Origin: Cerasicoccus maritimus
Lineage (GTDB): Bacteria > Verrucomicrobiota > Verrucomicrobiia > Opitutales > Cerasicoccaceae
Direction of reading: 5' to 3'
Assembly (NCBI GenBank): GCA_031296935.1
Contig: JAVDPD010000027.1
Location: 17,883-81,882, forward strand
Length of the DNA stretch: 64,000 nt
Part shown: positions 18,517 to 26,821 of the stretch, piece after piece
How positions within the stretch are numbered: position 1 is the first letter of the stretch
How the letters are laid out: every line of letters starts with the position of its first letter
The notes under the pieces: model-generated
Databases searched by the model: none
What the model was told of the DNA's origin: nothing
The model's input: the letters and a program-made list of their open reading frames with translations, nothing else
Translations under genes and position numbers: made by a program

Positions 18517-19101
18517 GTGCTCTACGAAGCATCAGGAGTCTTTTCTACTCTTTACCGGAATCTCGGCTATCACGTTGTTCAGGTTGACCAGCAACTGGAT
18601 GGAACCGATGTCCGGCTTTTGCCCAAGCAATACGCTGATGTCGTCGGCATTCTGGCCTTTCCGCCTTGCACGCATTTAGCAGGCAGTGGCGCTCGCTGGT
18701 GGAAACAGAAAGGCGATGCGGCATTACTGGAAGCGTTGAGCTGTGTGGATGCCGTGTTTCGACTCGTTCAGATTTACCGGCCTCATTTCTGGCTGATCGA
18801 AAATCCGGTTGGGCGACTTACTCGATTCATTGGGAAACCAGCACACATGTTCCATCCTCATGAATATGCTGGGTATTTGGAAAATCCTTCCGTGGAGGCT
18901 TACAGCAAGAAGACTTGCCTTTGGGGGCATTTTCGAATGCCAGAAAAAAAGCCGGTTCCACCTTTGCATGGCAGTATGATGGCGAAGTTGCGTGATCCAG
19001 AGACCGGTAAGTTCTACTCATTTACTTCGAGAGAATGTAAAAACTGGCGCAGCAGGACGCCACTCGGATTTGCCCGGGCGTTTGTGGAGGTCAATTCATG
19101 A
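18517..19101 (+). CDS. Phage-type C5 cytosine methyltransferase-like protein
   Basis: 194 residues starting at GTG 18517 with GAGGA about 10 nt upstream. The sequence contains FPPCTHLAGSGARWW (about residues 48-62), matching the catalytic PC loop of C5 methyltransferases, and WLIENPVGRL (about 92-101), a variant of the ENV motif. The protein is much shorter than classical Dcm-like enzymes and lacks an obvious target-recognition domain. It matches the short phage/plasmid DNA methyltransferase-like family found beside other mobile genes. Likely a DNA-modifying or nucleotide-modifying enzyme protecting the element; inactive regulatory forms also exist. Confidence 0.7.
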   Translation: MLYEASGVFSTLYRNLGYHVVQVDQQLDGTDVRLLPKQYADVVGILAFPPCTHLAGSGARWWKQKGDAALLEALSCVDAVFRLVQIYRPHFWLIENPVGRLTRFIGKPAHMFHPHEYAGYLENPSVEAYSKKTCLWGHFRMPEKKPVPPLHGSMMAKLRDPETGKFYSFTSRECKNWRSRTPLGFARAFVEVNS

Positions 19102-19470
19102 TCAGATTTCCAGGGTTTCAAACCTGCCGTTCTCAATGTCTGTAAGCAACACATCCAGATGCTTGGACAATTGCGTTTTGAACGCCTTGTTTTTGATGGT
19201 GATATTTTCTCCAACTGGATCGTTCTTATTCCGGTAAAACAGAAGAAAGAGATCGCCTTCCTCGACGACCAGCATGAAGACGATGCGTTTGGCGCCGGCT
19301 GGCGAGGTCGCATAGGCTTTGAGCAGCCTTGTTCCCTTGGGCAAATCCTCGCCTTTAATTGGTGTAGTCAGGTCAACACGGGCTGCGCGCAGTAGAACGC
19401 TTTTATCCTGATCGGGAATGGTTTCGCCAAATTCTAACTGGCGAATCGAATAGCCAACGATTAGCGCCAT
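19102..19470 (-). CDS. Putative type II toxin (RelE/ParE-like)
   Basis: 122 residues. The start codon overlaps the antitoxin stop (TAATG), the usual coupling in toxin-antitoxin operons. The central part LLKAYATSPAGAKRIVFMLV and LFLLFYRNKNDPVGENITIK fits the beta-sheet core of RelE/ParE-fold mRNA interferases or a related nuclease. A helical C-terminus follows (HLDVLLTDIENGRFETLEI). Its 3' end abuts the stop of the methyltransferase gene, convergently. Specific family not certain; it is called a toxin mainly from its partner and coupling. Confidence 0.6.
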   Translation of the reverse strand: MALIVGYSIRQLEFGETIPDQDKSVLLRAARVDLTTPIKGEDLPKGTRLLKAYATSPAGAKRIVFMLVVEEGDLFLLFYRNKNDPVGENITIKNKAFKTQLSKHLDVLLTDIENGRFETLEI

Positions 19471-19712
19471 TATTGTTTGCGCTTGCGCCAGACTTTGGCC
19501 ACGGCGTCCATTTTGCGCTGGGTGGGCTGGTCTACTTCGACTTCCTTCAGGATGACGTCCGGGGCCTCCAGAGAGAAGGGGATGCTGCGGGTTTGCACAA
19601 TTTTATTGAGATACAGGCGGATGGCAGTCGGCATATCCAAACCGATATCCTCCAATACCTGATCGGCGTTGGAGCGTAATTCATCGGGCACTCTGACTTG
19701 CAGCGTTTTCAT
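19470..19712 (-). CDS. RelB/DinJ-family antitoxin
   Basis: 80 residues from ATG 19712. The N-terminus MKTLQVRVPDELRSNADQVL, with GLDMPTAIRLYLNKIVQTRS, is the ribbon-helix-helix signature of RelB/DinJ antitoxins (a beta strand, then two helices binding DNA as a dimer). The C-terminal KEVEVDQPTQRKMDAVAKVW region would wrap the toxin. An upstream in-frame start at 19766 is unlikely because the RHH strand begins at 19712. Translationally coupled to the toxin. Probably autoregulated through the AT-rich DNA just upstream. Confidence 0.8.
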   Translation of the reverse strand: MKTLQVRVPDELRSNADQVLEDIGLDMPTAIRLYLNKIVQTRSIPFSLEAPDVILKEVEVDQPTQRKMDAVAKVWRKRKQ

Positions 19713-19775
19713 TGCGTAATGTAGTGAATTTGTAATGATATTGCATTGAATGAGCCTCTGGATCAAGCTAATTCG

Positions 19776-20009
19776 TCAATCGCGCCTGAGGTGCGGCCAG
19801 TAGACAATGTATTGCAGTCCCAGGTTATCATATTTGGCGCCCTTGATTCCCTGCTCGGCAGCTTCTTCAATGCAGGTTACGATTTCCTCGCAAACGATGC
19901 CATAGCACTTGGCCCCATACATAAACCGTCCACTGTAGCCCTCATAGACTTCACCGCCGATGTTCTCGGCCACTTCGTTCAAAATTTCTATCTGCTGTTC
20001 TAAATTCAT
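19776..20009 (-). CDS. Small hypothetical protein (77 aa)
   Basis: 77 residues from ATG 20009, preceded by GGTG at good SD spacing. The frame is open further upstream but that part overlaps the preceding gene. The sequence is acidic and Cys-containing (GRFMYGAKCYGIVCEEIVTC) with no known motif. It lies 4 nt after the stop of the 151-aa gene, in the same operon as the HerA-like ATPase. Function unknown. Confidence 0.6.
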   Translation of the reverse strand: MNLEQQIEILNEVAENIGGEVYEGYSGRFMYGAKCYGIVCEEIVTCIEEAAEQGIKGAKYDNLGLQYIVYWPHLRRD

Positions 20010-20013
20010 GATT

Positions 20014-20469
20014 TCACCGGTTGTGAGTTGAATGCCCTTTGGCGGAATAATCCTCCTCGGGATTGAGCCGGTAAGTCTGACTGGCGCTTTTGAGTATTTC
20101 CTGTTTTGCCTGGGATTCCTCGAATGCATTCCAGGCTTCCATGAGCGGCTGAATGAGCCGGAGCAGATCATGCCAGCAGGCCTGATCCTGGGAGCGATTC
20201 TCCCGCTCCAGCGCGAAGCCTTGGGATATGAGCGAGGATTCCAGTGGCGAGGCATCCAGACGCCCGTCGTCACGTCTGCTCTCAAATGACTGTAGCATTC
20301 GTCGCACCCGACTCGCATCCGATTCCAAAGATTGAGAGGCCTCGTGATGCAGCCGCATCCGTTCGTGCAGGAATGCCACGAGGACATCCAGCTTGGCCTT
20401 TTGCCGACCAGTCCGGTCGGTGAATAATTTCGTGGGATCGAAGGGGTTGTCTTCAGGGCTGGTTTTCAA
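20014..20469 (-). CDS. Hypothetical helical protein in the HerA-like operon
   Basis: 151 residues, charged and helix-rich (RLHHEASQSLESDASRVRRM), with no membrane segments or known motifs. The start ATG at 20469 overlaps the stop of the upstream gene by 4 nt, so the genes are translationally coupled. It belongs to a five-gene minus-strand operon: D12 methyltransferase, HerA-like ATPase, two small proteins and the 77-aa protein. Possibly an accessory factor for DNA processing. Confidence 0.6.
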   Translation of the reverse strand: MKTSPEDNPFDPTKLFTDRTGRQKAKLDVLVAFLHERMRLHHEASQSLESDASRVRRMLQSFESRRDDGRLDASPLESSLISQGFALERENRSQDQACWHDLLRLIQPLMEAWNAFEESQAKQEILKSASQTYRLNPEEDYSAKGHSTHNR

Positions 20470-20840
20470 TCTGATGGTTTATTCGCAATCTCCGATGCAA
20501 CGGGACGTTGCCGTTGCCGGTGCCGGAGGAAGATACGGTACGGTCGTTTCATGGGATTCTTTTTGGAGGGGGCGCGGTCATAGTACAGGGCTGGCGTAGA
20601 TTCACTTTCGACATCGTAGGACAAGGATAGCACCCGCACCGCCATCAGGGTTGCTGATCCGCTGCGATGGCAGAGTTTCATGAGCCGGGACAGGCTTAGG
20701 GGGTAGCGATCACGCTCACGCATCTGGTAAAGCTCCACATAGTAATGGCGCACTTTGGCCAGCACCAGATCAAGCAGACGTTGTTGCCGGAGGTCAAAGT
20801 CCTCGGTAATCTCCGAGCCGACCCATTGACGCTTTCTCAT
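20466..20840 (-). CDS. Basic hypothetical protein next to HerA-like ATPase
   Basis: 124 residues, rich in Arg. A helical N-terminal half (ITEDFDLRQQRLLDLVLAKV) is followed by YPLSLSRLMKLCHRSGSATL and a very basic C-terminus (KKNPMKRPYRIFLRHRQRQR) suited to nucleic-acid binding. The start overlaps the ATPase stop by 4 nt and its end overlaps the next gene by 4 nt. Family unknown; context suggests a DNA-binding partner of the ATPase. Confidence 0.6.
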   Translation of the reverse strand: MRKRQWVGSEITEDFDLRQQRLLDLVLAKVRHYYVELYQMRERDRYPLSLSRLMKLCHRSGSATLMAVRVLSLSYDVESESTPALYYDRAPSKKNPMKRPYRIFLRHRQRQRPVASEIANKPSD

Positions 20841-22168
20841 GCGGTCAGATCCTCGTCCCGAATCGCGCCTGCTTTCACTTTGATGTGGGGAAACCGAACA
20901 TGGCAGGGCCCGGTTCGTTCCTTGATTTTGATGATGCCTTCACCGCGTTTGAGCCGGTCCAGATACTGATCGCTGCCTCGAGGTAAAAACAGCGCCTGCC
21001 GGGCGGCGATGATGTCGGCTTCATGGGTGAGTGAGAGGAAGATGAGGGAGTGCGTGTTACCCAGCACATAGATGGGCAGCAACGATGGATGCTGGGTGAT
21101 GGAGATGAGTCCCTGGCCGAAGGACCGGATTTCCCGGTAGAGGTTTTCGAGTCCACCTTGCAAACCAGCTTCCGTGACTCGGGGAAAGATGTTGTGTGCC
21201 TCTTCGAGGATCAGCACATGGCGCAGCTTTGAGGTTTCTCCCTGACCGAGCCGGTAGAGATGAATCCACCGCAGAATCGCTTCGCTGAAAAAGGTTCGCA
21301 CATTTCGGGGCAATTCCTGATCGAGTTCCAGCACGACCGGTTGCTCCAGCAGGGTTTCCAGATGAATAGGCTGCCTCGAGTTGAAACTGGCGGCGGCGGG
21401 GCCGAAGGTAAAGGTCCGCAGGATTCGCAGGGCGCTGTCCCGCCAGAGCGCCTGTCGTCCACTATACCGCGCCCGTTCAACCCGGCCCCTGACATCAAAC
21501 AGGTTCGGCCAGGAGCGTGCCGCTTCATCCAAATTATCTTTTTCTCGCAACTCGAATTCTCGGGCCATGTGTTCGATGAGGACATCGGCGACGCCTTGGC
21601 CGGAGACATGGGTTTTCTCGAGAATCTCCGCGAGAATTTGAATCCAGGTATGCGGATGCACGCCCGGTGGCGGTCTCAGGGGATTCCAGGCCAGCGGGGA
21701 AGCATAGCGGCCAACCGTGTACACTTTCAGATTCCGCAGCTCGACATGCTGCTTCAAATTCCGGTAACTTCGCTTCCAGTCAATCGCTAGCCAAGGAACT
21801 CCCTGCTTGCTGAGCTGGATGAGTAAATGGTAGGCTATGTTTGTTTTACCGCTACCGGTGGTGGCGAAGACGCCCATGTGCCTGGTCAGGTCTTTGCGTT
21901 TCAGCCGCAGTGGGGAAGGGGGCCTTCCCGGATACAGCGCTTCACCCAGATACAGATCGCCAAAGGACGCGCTCGGAGGCGTGAGCCAGATCTTGGCGTC
22001 ACTGGCGCCGCTGCCCAAATGCCGCAGCCCCATAAGTTGAATGAGGTTAGCCGCTTCCATTTTCTGAACTGGTGTTTCCGCCAGTGAGTATTGAGTCCAG
22101 AGCGCATCAGCGCCATCTCCGATTAGCGGACGGAGCCGCTGGCACATGCGCCGGAGCTCTTCGCTCAA
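20837..22168 (-). CDS. HerA/VirB4-like P-loop ATPase
   Basis: 443 residues. Walker A ATTGSGKT at about 102-109; the Walker B region HVLILEEAHNIFP at about 315-327. The following text GGLENLYREIRSFGQGLISI TQHPSLLP (about 335-362) is the sensor region of HerA/DUF87-type hexameric DNA-pumping ATPases. These act in conjugative transfer, DNA end processing or DNA packaging. The first gene product of this operon is a D12 adenine methyltransferase. No transmembrane segment is seen, so a soluble motor is more likely than a membrane coupling protein. Start ATG 22168 overlaps the methyltransferase stop by 4 nt. Likely motor for transfer or DNA processing of the element. Confidence 0.85.
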   Translation of the reverse strand: MSEELRRMCQRLRPLIGDGADALWTQYSLAETPVQKMEAANLIQLMGLRHLGSGASDAKIWLTPPSASFGDLYLGEALYPGRPPSPLRLKRKDLTRHMGVFATTGSGKTNIAYHLLIQLSKQGVPWLAIDWKRSYRNLKQHVELRNLKVYTVGRYASPLAWNPLRPPPGVHPHTWIQILAEILEKTHVSGQGVADVLIEHMAREFELREKDNLDEAARSWPNLFDVRGRVERARYSGRQALWRDSALRILRTFTFGPAAASFNSRQPIHLETLLEQPVVLELDQELPRNVRTFFSEAILRWIHLYRLGQGETSKLRHVLILEEAHNIFPRVTEAGLQGGLENLYREIRSFGQGLISITQHPSLLPIYVLGNTHSLIFLSLTHEADIIAARQALFLPRGSDQYLDRLKRGEGIIKIKERTGPCHVRFPHIKVKAGAIRDEDLTA

Positions 22169-23010
22169 GCCTTCACCTCATCCAGATTGTGGATAAAAAG
22201 TTCTTTGCGATCCGCGTTTCGGGTGCCCTCAACTTTTCGGGAATTGCCCAGCGAATATTTGGTGGTCACTTCCTCAATGGTGAAGTCCTGGAAGATTTCC
22301 CGCACCTCCGGGGTGTCGTTGAGCGACAGGATGAATTTGCCTTTCACTTCCCGCAAGGCATTCCGCAGTTTCAGAAAATCGTCTTTCGAGAATTGAACCG
22401 CGTACATCTTTTCGCAGTCCCAGTACGGTGGATCGATATAGAAGAACGTGGTTTCGGAATCGTACCGGCGGATGCACTCGCAGGCGTCCAGATGCTCAAT
22501 GGTGGTCCGCGCCATTCGCTCATAGGTCTGCCGTAAAATATCCTCAGCAGCCAGCGGATGGAAGGAGTTGGGCCGCACACAACTGGTTCCGAAGGTTCGT
22601 CCGGTGGTCTTGCCGCCATAACCCATTCGCTGGAGACGGTAGTAGCGCACAGCCCGTTGCACATCAGAGAGCAGCCTCGGGTCCTGCGCGTTGTCCTGCT
22701 GGAAGCCTTCCCGCGAGATGGTGGTAAATTCGAGGCACCGCAGGAATTCAGGAAGGTGGTGCTGGATCACCCGCCAGAAGGTCACCAGTTCGCCGTCCAT
22801 GTCATTGAGCACTTCTACTCGGCTGGGTTTCTTGGTGAAAAACACCCAGGCGCCTCCGCAGTAGGGCTCCACATAGCAGAGGTGGTGGGGGATCCGTTCG
22901 ACGATCTGTTTCGCCAGTCTCGACTTGCCGCCCAGATAACCGAGCGGGCTTTTTAGTGGACCGCTGGGTCTGGCGTCATCGTGGTTTGGGTTTGGGGATT
23001 CGGTGGTCAT
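22165..23010 (-). CDS. D12-class N6-adenine DNA methyltransferase (Dam-like)
   Basis: 281 residues. The AdoMet-binding motif SPLGYLGGKSRLAKQI lies near residue 20-35, CYVEPYCGGAWVFF near 45-60, and the catalytic DPPY in FFYIDPPYWDCEKMY near residue 190. This order (FxGxK, then DPPY) is the alpha-class D12 family that methylates adenine in double-stranded DNA. No cognate restriction nuclease is encoded next to it, so it is an orphan enzyme, probably protecting the element from host restriction or timing its replication. First gene of the operon; transcribed divergently from the winged-helix gene at 23186. Confidence 0.9.
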   Translation of the reverse strand: MTTESPNPNHDDARPSGPLKSPLGYLGGKSRLAKQIVERIPHHLCYVEPYCGGAWVFFTKKPSRVEVLNDMDGELVTFWRVIQHHLPEFLRCLEFTTISREGFQQDNAQDPRLLSDVQRAVRYYRLQRMGYGGKTTGRTFGTSCVRPNSFHPLAAEDILRQTYERMARTTIEHLDACECIRRYDSETTFFYIDPPYWDCEKMYAVQFSKDDFLKLRNALREVKGKFILSLNDTPEVREIFQDFTIEEVTTKYSLGNSRKVEGTRNADRKELFIHNLDEVKA

Positions 23011-23185
23011 CGTGAGGCGTGAGCAGCGTTACCTTTGTGAAGTGGCAACGCGCTTTCATGCTCAACCGGAATGACGCACCTTTAAAAAGAGACTCCCATG
23101 TTGGTGGGATAGTCAGCCAAATTCTACAGGGTCTCCCCACTAATACAGCGTCAAACATGACCGGCAGGGGGCAGTCCCTACCCGT

Positions 23186-23758
23186 ATGACATCCACTTTC
23201 TCAGTTGCTAAGAAAATCATCCGGGGCAAGCAGCGCCAAGCTGTGCATGAGGCCCTGCGGGTTCCGCGCACCGGTAAGCAGATACTCGAATTGGCCCGTG
23301 AGCAGGCGCCCCGCATGACCTATCAGGACTTGCGGCACATCTTGCGTAGTTTTCAGGATCAGGGAGTCGCTGTTTGCCTGAACCCGGAAAATCAGACTGG
23401 CAGGCTGTATGTGCTGGCCAGCGAACGGGACCAACATGCGCTTTCTTTACCAGAGATAGAACTGCAAGCTAAACTGCGTCGAGCTAAAGCAAGGATGTCG
23501 GTGCTGGCGGAAATCGGCCGCGACCATACTTTCGAGCCCAAGCCGCTGACGGCTTCGCAGATTCGGAAAAACCTGGTTCCAACCCATCCTTTGGGATTGA
23601 ACCATGTCCTGGCGGCGATCAAATACCTGGAGCAACACCTGCTGGTCGAAGTAGTCGATTACACCGCCAAGCGAAATCTCAAGATTTTTGATCTGACTGC
23701 ATTGGGCCGGGATGTTCTGGCCAAAGCGCAAGCGGATAAGCAGGACAAGTTTCTGTAG
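23186..23758 (+). CDS. Tandem winged-helix DNA-binding protein
   Basis: 190 residues. Residues about 18-75 (AVHEALRVPRTGKQILELAR then YQDLRHILRSFQDQGVAVCL) form one winged-helix unit with a wing ending in GRLYVLAS. A second unit spans about 120-185 (TASQIRKNLVPTHPLGLNHV then YTAKRNLKIFDLTALGRDVL). It is probably a transcription regulator; this compact wHTH style is common in archaea and their mobile elements. Divergent from the D12 methyltransferase across about 175 nt, so it may control that operon. Confidence 0.7.
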   Translation: MTSTFSVAKKIIRGKQRQAVHEALRVPRTGKQILELAREQAPRMTYQDLRHILRSFQDQGVAVCLNPENQTGRLYVLASERDQHALSLPEIELQAKLRRAKARMSVLAEIGRDHTFEPKPLTASQIRKNLVPTHPLGLNHVLAAIKYLEQHLLVEVVDYTAKRNLKIFDLTALGRDVLAKAQADKQDKFL

Positions 23759-23889
23759 AAAAACACCACGGGTTTACCCCCGTAATGCGACAGGCCAGGC
23801 ATGCGCGATAGCTTTATAAAGAGGCGCTATTTTTCGGAGACTTGTGGCAATTATGATGGAATTAGAAAAGTATGCAAGGAAGGCTGGAG

Positions 23890-24093
23890 ATGCGCACTCC
23901 GACAGGCGTTACCTCCGGCCAGGGCGTTTACTTAAACGTTCGACGCCCCAACCGTTTTCTATGGTTGGCGACAATGCCAGTGGAGTTTCCCAATGGGAAA
24001 TTCCAGTCTGGTCCAGTTGCGATGTTGGCTGTCGTAGCAGCCATTCACTCCAGCAATGCAGCAGTAGATTTAAAGCTGGGCGCAATGAGGTGA
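23890..24093 (+). CDS. Small hypothetical protein upstream of the recombinase
   Basis: 67 residues if it starts at ATG 23890 (MRTPTGVTSGQGVYLNVRRP). The frame ends 9 nt before the recombinase start. It has a plausible hydrophobic patch VAMLAVVAAI and natural codon use. A competing frame starting at GTG 23844 lies 27 nt behind a TATA-like box (TTTATAAA, 23813-23820), so a frameshift merging the two is possible. Weakly supported; function unknown. Confidence 0.35.
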   Translation: MRTPTGVTSGQGVYLNVRRPNRFLWLATMPVEFPNGKFQSGPVAMLAVVAAIHSSNAAVDLKLGAMR

Positions 24094-24102
24094 TGGGTAA
24101 CG

Positions 24103-25374
24103 ATGCCAATTGTTGACTACGCTGCCCGGGCCCGAAGATACGAAGCCCGCCTGTTTGAGGATGAGGAAATTTCCAAGCACAATAAAACCGCACTACGTCG
24201 ATTTTTGGTCAGCTACGATGTCAGCGCCGGACGCCGTAGTATTTTCTTTGATAAGATTCGAGTGCTCCTGGCTCATTTCCCCAAAGTCGAAACGGCTTTA
24301 ACCGACCGGGATGAGGTCAATTTGTTCTTTGCGAATCTTCGAGGGCGGTACAGCGCCGCGACTTATGCGACTTACATCAACGTGATCCGTCGTTTTCTAA
24401 CCTGGCTCAATGATGGGGAAAAGCCCGCGAGTTTACGGGATGTGAAAGTGGGTCGTAATGCTTCGCGCAATAAAAAGCTTCGGGCCGAGGACATGATGAC
24501 CTGGGAGGAAGGCGTGCAACTCGCGGAGGCCAGTGGTGATATTCAGATGGCGGCGATTATTTTGACTCAGCTTGACTGCGGGTTTCGTCCCTCGGAATTC
24601 CATGAACTGAATTATTCCTGCGTGAAGATCGAGAACGCTCTGGCGATCATTGACGTGCGTGATGGAAAAACGGGTGCCCGAAGTGTGGTGGCTCACCGGT
24701 GTGTGCCCGCCCTCATGAAATGGCTGGATGCCCATCCGAGCAAACGCCCCGAGGATCCCCTGTGGGTTGCTTTGGGCTCGATGCGAAAATTGCCCGGTCA
24801 ACCGATGCGGGTTCAGCGTTACGGATACAAGGGCATGGTTTCTCGAATCGGGCGTATTGCGCGAAAAATATCACTGACCAAACCTCTGGCGTTTTACCCT
24901 CTACGGCATTCCAGTTGCCGTCTCGACAAAATGGCGAACCTCCCCACTGATTTGGCGGCGGAGCGGCATGGGCATACGGTGAAGCATTTTGTTGGAACAT
25001 ATGGCAGACTGTCGGTGGATGATGTGGTGCGTCGATTCAACAGTCACTACGGACGAGAAAGCGAATCGCCAAGCCCAGTCGAAACCATCGAGCACCATAC
25101 TTGTTCAGGGTGCAAGATGGTGTTAAGCAAATCGGCGTCATGGTGTCATAAATGCGGCTTGCCAACGTCTTCTCTAGACGCGATGGAACGCTTTCATGCG
25201 CAGCGGCAGTTGAATGAAACCTCGCCGGATGCTCGATCCGATGAAATTACCTTGCTCAAGGCCGAACTTCAATCCGTGAGAGAGCGGGAGCAGTCGCTGC
25301 GGAACAACCAGGAGGAGCTGCTAAAAGAAATGCTAGAGATCCGGCGTGACCTGACTGCCGGGAGAAACGAGTAA
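24103..25374 (+). CDS. Archaeal-type tyrosine recombinase with C-terminal zinc ribbon
   Basis: 423 residues. A SAM-like core-binding domain (about 60-110, SAATYATYINVIRRFLTWLN) precedes the catalytic domain: Arg162 in CGFRPSEF, Lys189 in DGKTGARS, box II FYPLRHSSC with Arg268, His289/His291 in RHGHTVKHF and the likely nucleophile Tyr300 in GTYGRLS. The usual box II His is Tyr265. A CxxC...CxxC zinc ribbon (334, 337, 348, 351) and a coiled coil (about 380-420) follow. This architecture (box II, a Tyr just before a RLS/HLS stretch, then a zinc ribbon) recalls integrases of archaeal plasmids and viruses more than bacterial XerC or phage integrases. Likely integrates or resolves the element. GAGGTGATGGG lies just upstream. 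Confidence 0.8.
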   Translation: MPIVDYAARARRYEARLFEDEEISKHNKTALRRFLVSYDVSAGRRSIFFDKIRVLLAHFPKVETALTDRDEVNLFFANLRGRYSAATYATYINVIRRFLTWLNDGEKPASLRDVKVGRNASRNKKLRAEDMMTWEEGVQLAEASGDIQMAAIILTQLDCGFRPSEFHELNYSCVKIENALAIIDVRDGKTGARSVVAHRCVPALMKWLDAHPSKRPEDPLWVALGSMRKLPGQPMRVQRYGYKGMVSRIGRIARKISLTKPLAFYPLRHSSCRLDKMANLPTDLAAERHGHTVKHFVGTYGRLSVDDVVRRFNSHYGRESESPSPVETIEHHTCSGCKMVLSKSASWCHKCGLPTSSLDAMERFHAQRQLNETSPDARSDEITLLKAELQSVREREQSLRNNQEELLKEMLEIRRDLTAGRNE

Positions 25375-25444
25375 AGATACGGTGCGGTTTTCCCAGCGAT
25401 TGGCGGCAAGTGCTTAAAATGTCTGGTGGTTCGTTGTTTTTACT

Positions 25445-25630
25445 ATGAAAAAGCAACAGACCAAACTACCAGCGTCACCCCGGCGCCTGTCGAACACACG
25501 CAAGCTTGATGACTTCATTGCCCGGATCGGAGACATCGACACCAAGGTGGAACATGTGATCTTCCGCCTTAAAGACAGTCTCTATGCTCCCAAGCAGCAA
25601 GAGGACAAAGAAACCGAGGTGAGAAAATGA
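25445..25630 (+). CDS. Small basic hypothetical protein (61 aa)
   Basis: 61 residues, basic N-terminus (MKKQQTKLPASPRRLSNTRK) and a helical middle (IARIGDIDTKVEHVIFRLKD). It overlaps the next gene by 4 nt (ATGA-type coupling), so the two are made together. A TTAAAA box lies about 29 nt upstream of the start. It may be a small partner of the SSB-like protein. No family recognised. Confidence 0.6.
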   Translation: MKKQQTKLPASPRRLSNTRKLDDFIARIGDIDTKVEHVIFRLKDSLYAPKQQEDKETEVRK

Positions 25631-25950
25631 ACGTTTGCGCGATCAGCGGCAGACTGGTGGCCAAACCCATTTCCGCAGGCAACGAGCAAATGATCCGCTT
25701 TTTGGTGAGAACACATTTCCCGAGTAAAAAACCGGGAATGAAATTTGGTTCTACCATCGTGCCGTGCATTCTGCTCGAGGCGAGTGAAGCTCACCGAGAG
25801 ATGCTGATGGGCAAGGAGTGGGATCGATTCCACATCGAACTGCTTGGTCGGGTGGTGCGTTCGGTTTATGAAAATGCTGAAGGCGAAGAACTCCACCTTA
25901 CCGAAGTATTGGTGAACCCTCGTGGACTTTTGCTAAAGCGGGTGAAATAA
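25627..25950 (+). CDS. SSB-like OB-fold protein
   Basis: 107 residues. The pattern MNVCAISGRLVAKPISAGNE, IRFLVRTHFPSKK, IVPCILLEASEAHREMLMGK and DRFHIELLGRVVRS follows the strand order of single-stranded-DNA-binding OB folds (N-terminal SGRL motif, then long strands). It lacks the acidic C-terminal tip of host SSB, which is common in plasmid and phage versions. Coupled to the upstream 61-aa gene and followed 2 nt later by a membrane protein. Likely protects single-stranded DNA during replication or transfer. Confidence 0.65.
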   Translation: MNVCAISGRLVAKPISAGNEQMIRFLVRTHFPSKKPGMKFGSTIVPCILLEASEAHREMLMGKEWDRFHIELLGRVVRSVYENAEGEELHLTEVLVNPRGLLLKRVK

Positions 25951-25951
25951 A

Positions 25952-26407
25952 ATGGCCGATGCGCCATTGTCCGAGAACTATCGTTTGCCTCGAGGCCCGC
26001 TCATTGAACCAGTGGCGACGTGCATGTTCTGGTGCGCGGTTGGCGTGACGATAATTGCTGCACCGATCTGGCCCTGGAACCTGATCGGGTTTCTGCCGCT
26101 CGGGTGGGCCTACTGGATTTGGCGTCATCAGTTTCTGCGGCAGTGGCGATATGTGATCGCCATTGACGAAAAGAAGCTGAGTCTCATGCGTCAGGAATAC
26201 GCATGGTCGAATCTATCGCAACTCAAGATCGAGCAGAATGGATTGCTCAAACAGTTGCGGCTCACCTACCAGATCGGTCCCGAAGCGATTGATGTCGTGA
26301 TTCCCAGCAACGTGATTCGGTTCGACGAACTGGCCAGACATTGCTTCGACCGGTACTTGCGACTGCAGCGAAACGGGACCGTTGGTTCGCTCAATAACAA
26401 ACACTGA
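25952..26407 (+). CDS. Two-helix membrane protein with PH-like cytoplasmic domain
   Basis: 151 residues. Two transmembrane helices (about 21-38 FWCAVGVTIIAAPIWPW and 40-57) separated by a tight turn are followed by a beta-rich domain (about 64-140) starting RYVIAIDEKKLSLMRQEYAW, similar to bacterial PH (YdbS/YdbT-like) domains. The 4-residue-spaced Trp motif WIWRHQFLRQW fits the membrane boundary. Last gene of a three-gene unit with the SSB-like protein. Role unknown; perhaps a membrane-associated partner of transfer. Confidence 0.6.
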   Translation: MADAPLSENYRLPRGPLIEPVATCMFWCAVGVTIIAAPIWPWNLIGFLPLGWAYWIWRHQFLRQWRYVIAIDEKKLSLMRQEYAWSNLSQLKIEQNGLLKQLRLTYQIGPEAIDVVIPSNVIRFDELARHCFDRYLRLQRNGTVGSLNNKH

Positions 26408-26437
26408 AAGCACACTCTGGTATTGGATTCCTCCTGG

Positions 26438-26647
26438 CTATTTGGAGGTCAGTTCATCCAATGCCGTGGCGATGAAATTACTTCGATTCCTATTCTCGGC
26501 GGCGGCGAGTTTGTCTATGCGCTCGACCAGATCCGCAGACAGACTGATGGATATCTGAGTTTTGCCAGCGGCACGATTGGTCGCAGCCTGTTTGCGGGCG
26601 GCCTTCTTGGATACAGTTTTCTTTTTGGTGGATTTTTTCTTAGGCAT
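26438..26647 (-). CDS. Ribbon-helix-helix (CopG-like) regulator
   Basis: 69 residues. The very basic N-terminus (MPKKKSTKKKTVSKKAARKQ) is followed by an RHH core TQISISLSADLVERIDKLAA and RNRSNFIATALDELTSK, typical of CopG/Arc-type DNA-binding dimers that control plasmid copy number or transfer. It is convergent with the membrane protein and is transcribed away from a block of GGTAAC repeats starting 175 nt upstream, which could be its operator. Confidence 0.75.
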   Translation of the reverse strand: MPKKKSTKKKTVSKKAARKQAATNRAAGKTQISISLSADLVERIDKLAAAENRNRSNFIATALDELTSK

Positions 26648-26821
26648 GACGAAGAGATTTATTCAGTCATTGCGTTAAATCAAGCTGGCAGTTTGCCACC
26701 GCGACTCACCCTGAATCTCGCCACTGGACAGGCGGGCGGCTAAGGTATTTAAGGGCGAATGCCCCACCATCACTAACCATTGGATCGGCTTGCCAGGGAC
26801 TGCGATTTGCGATGAACACCG

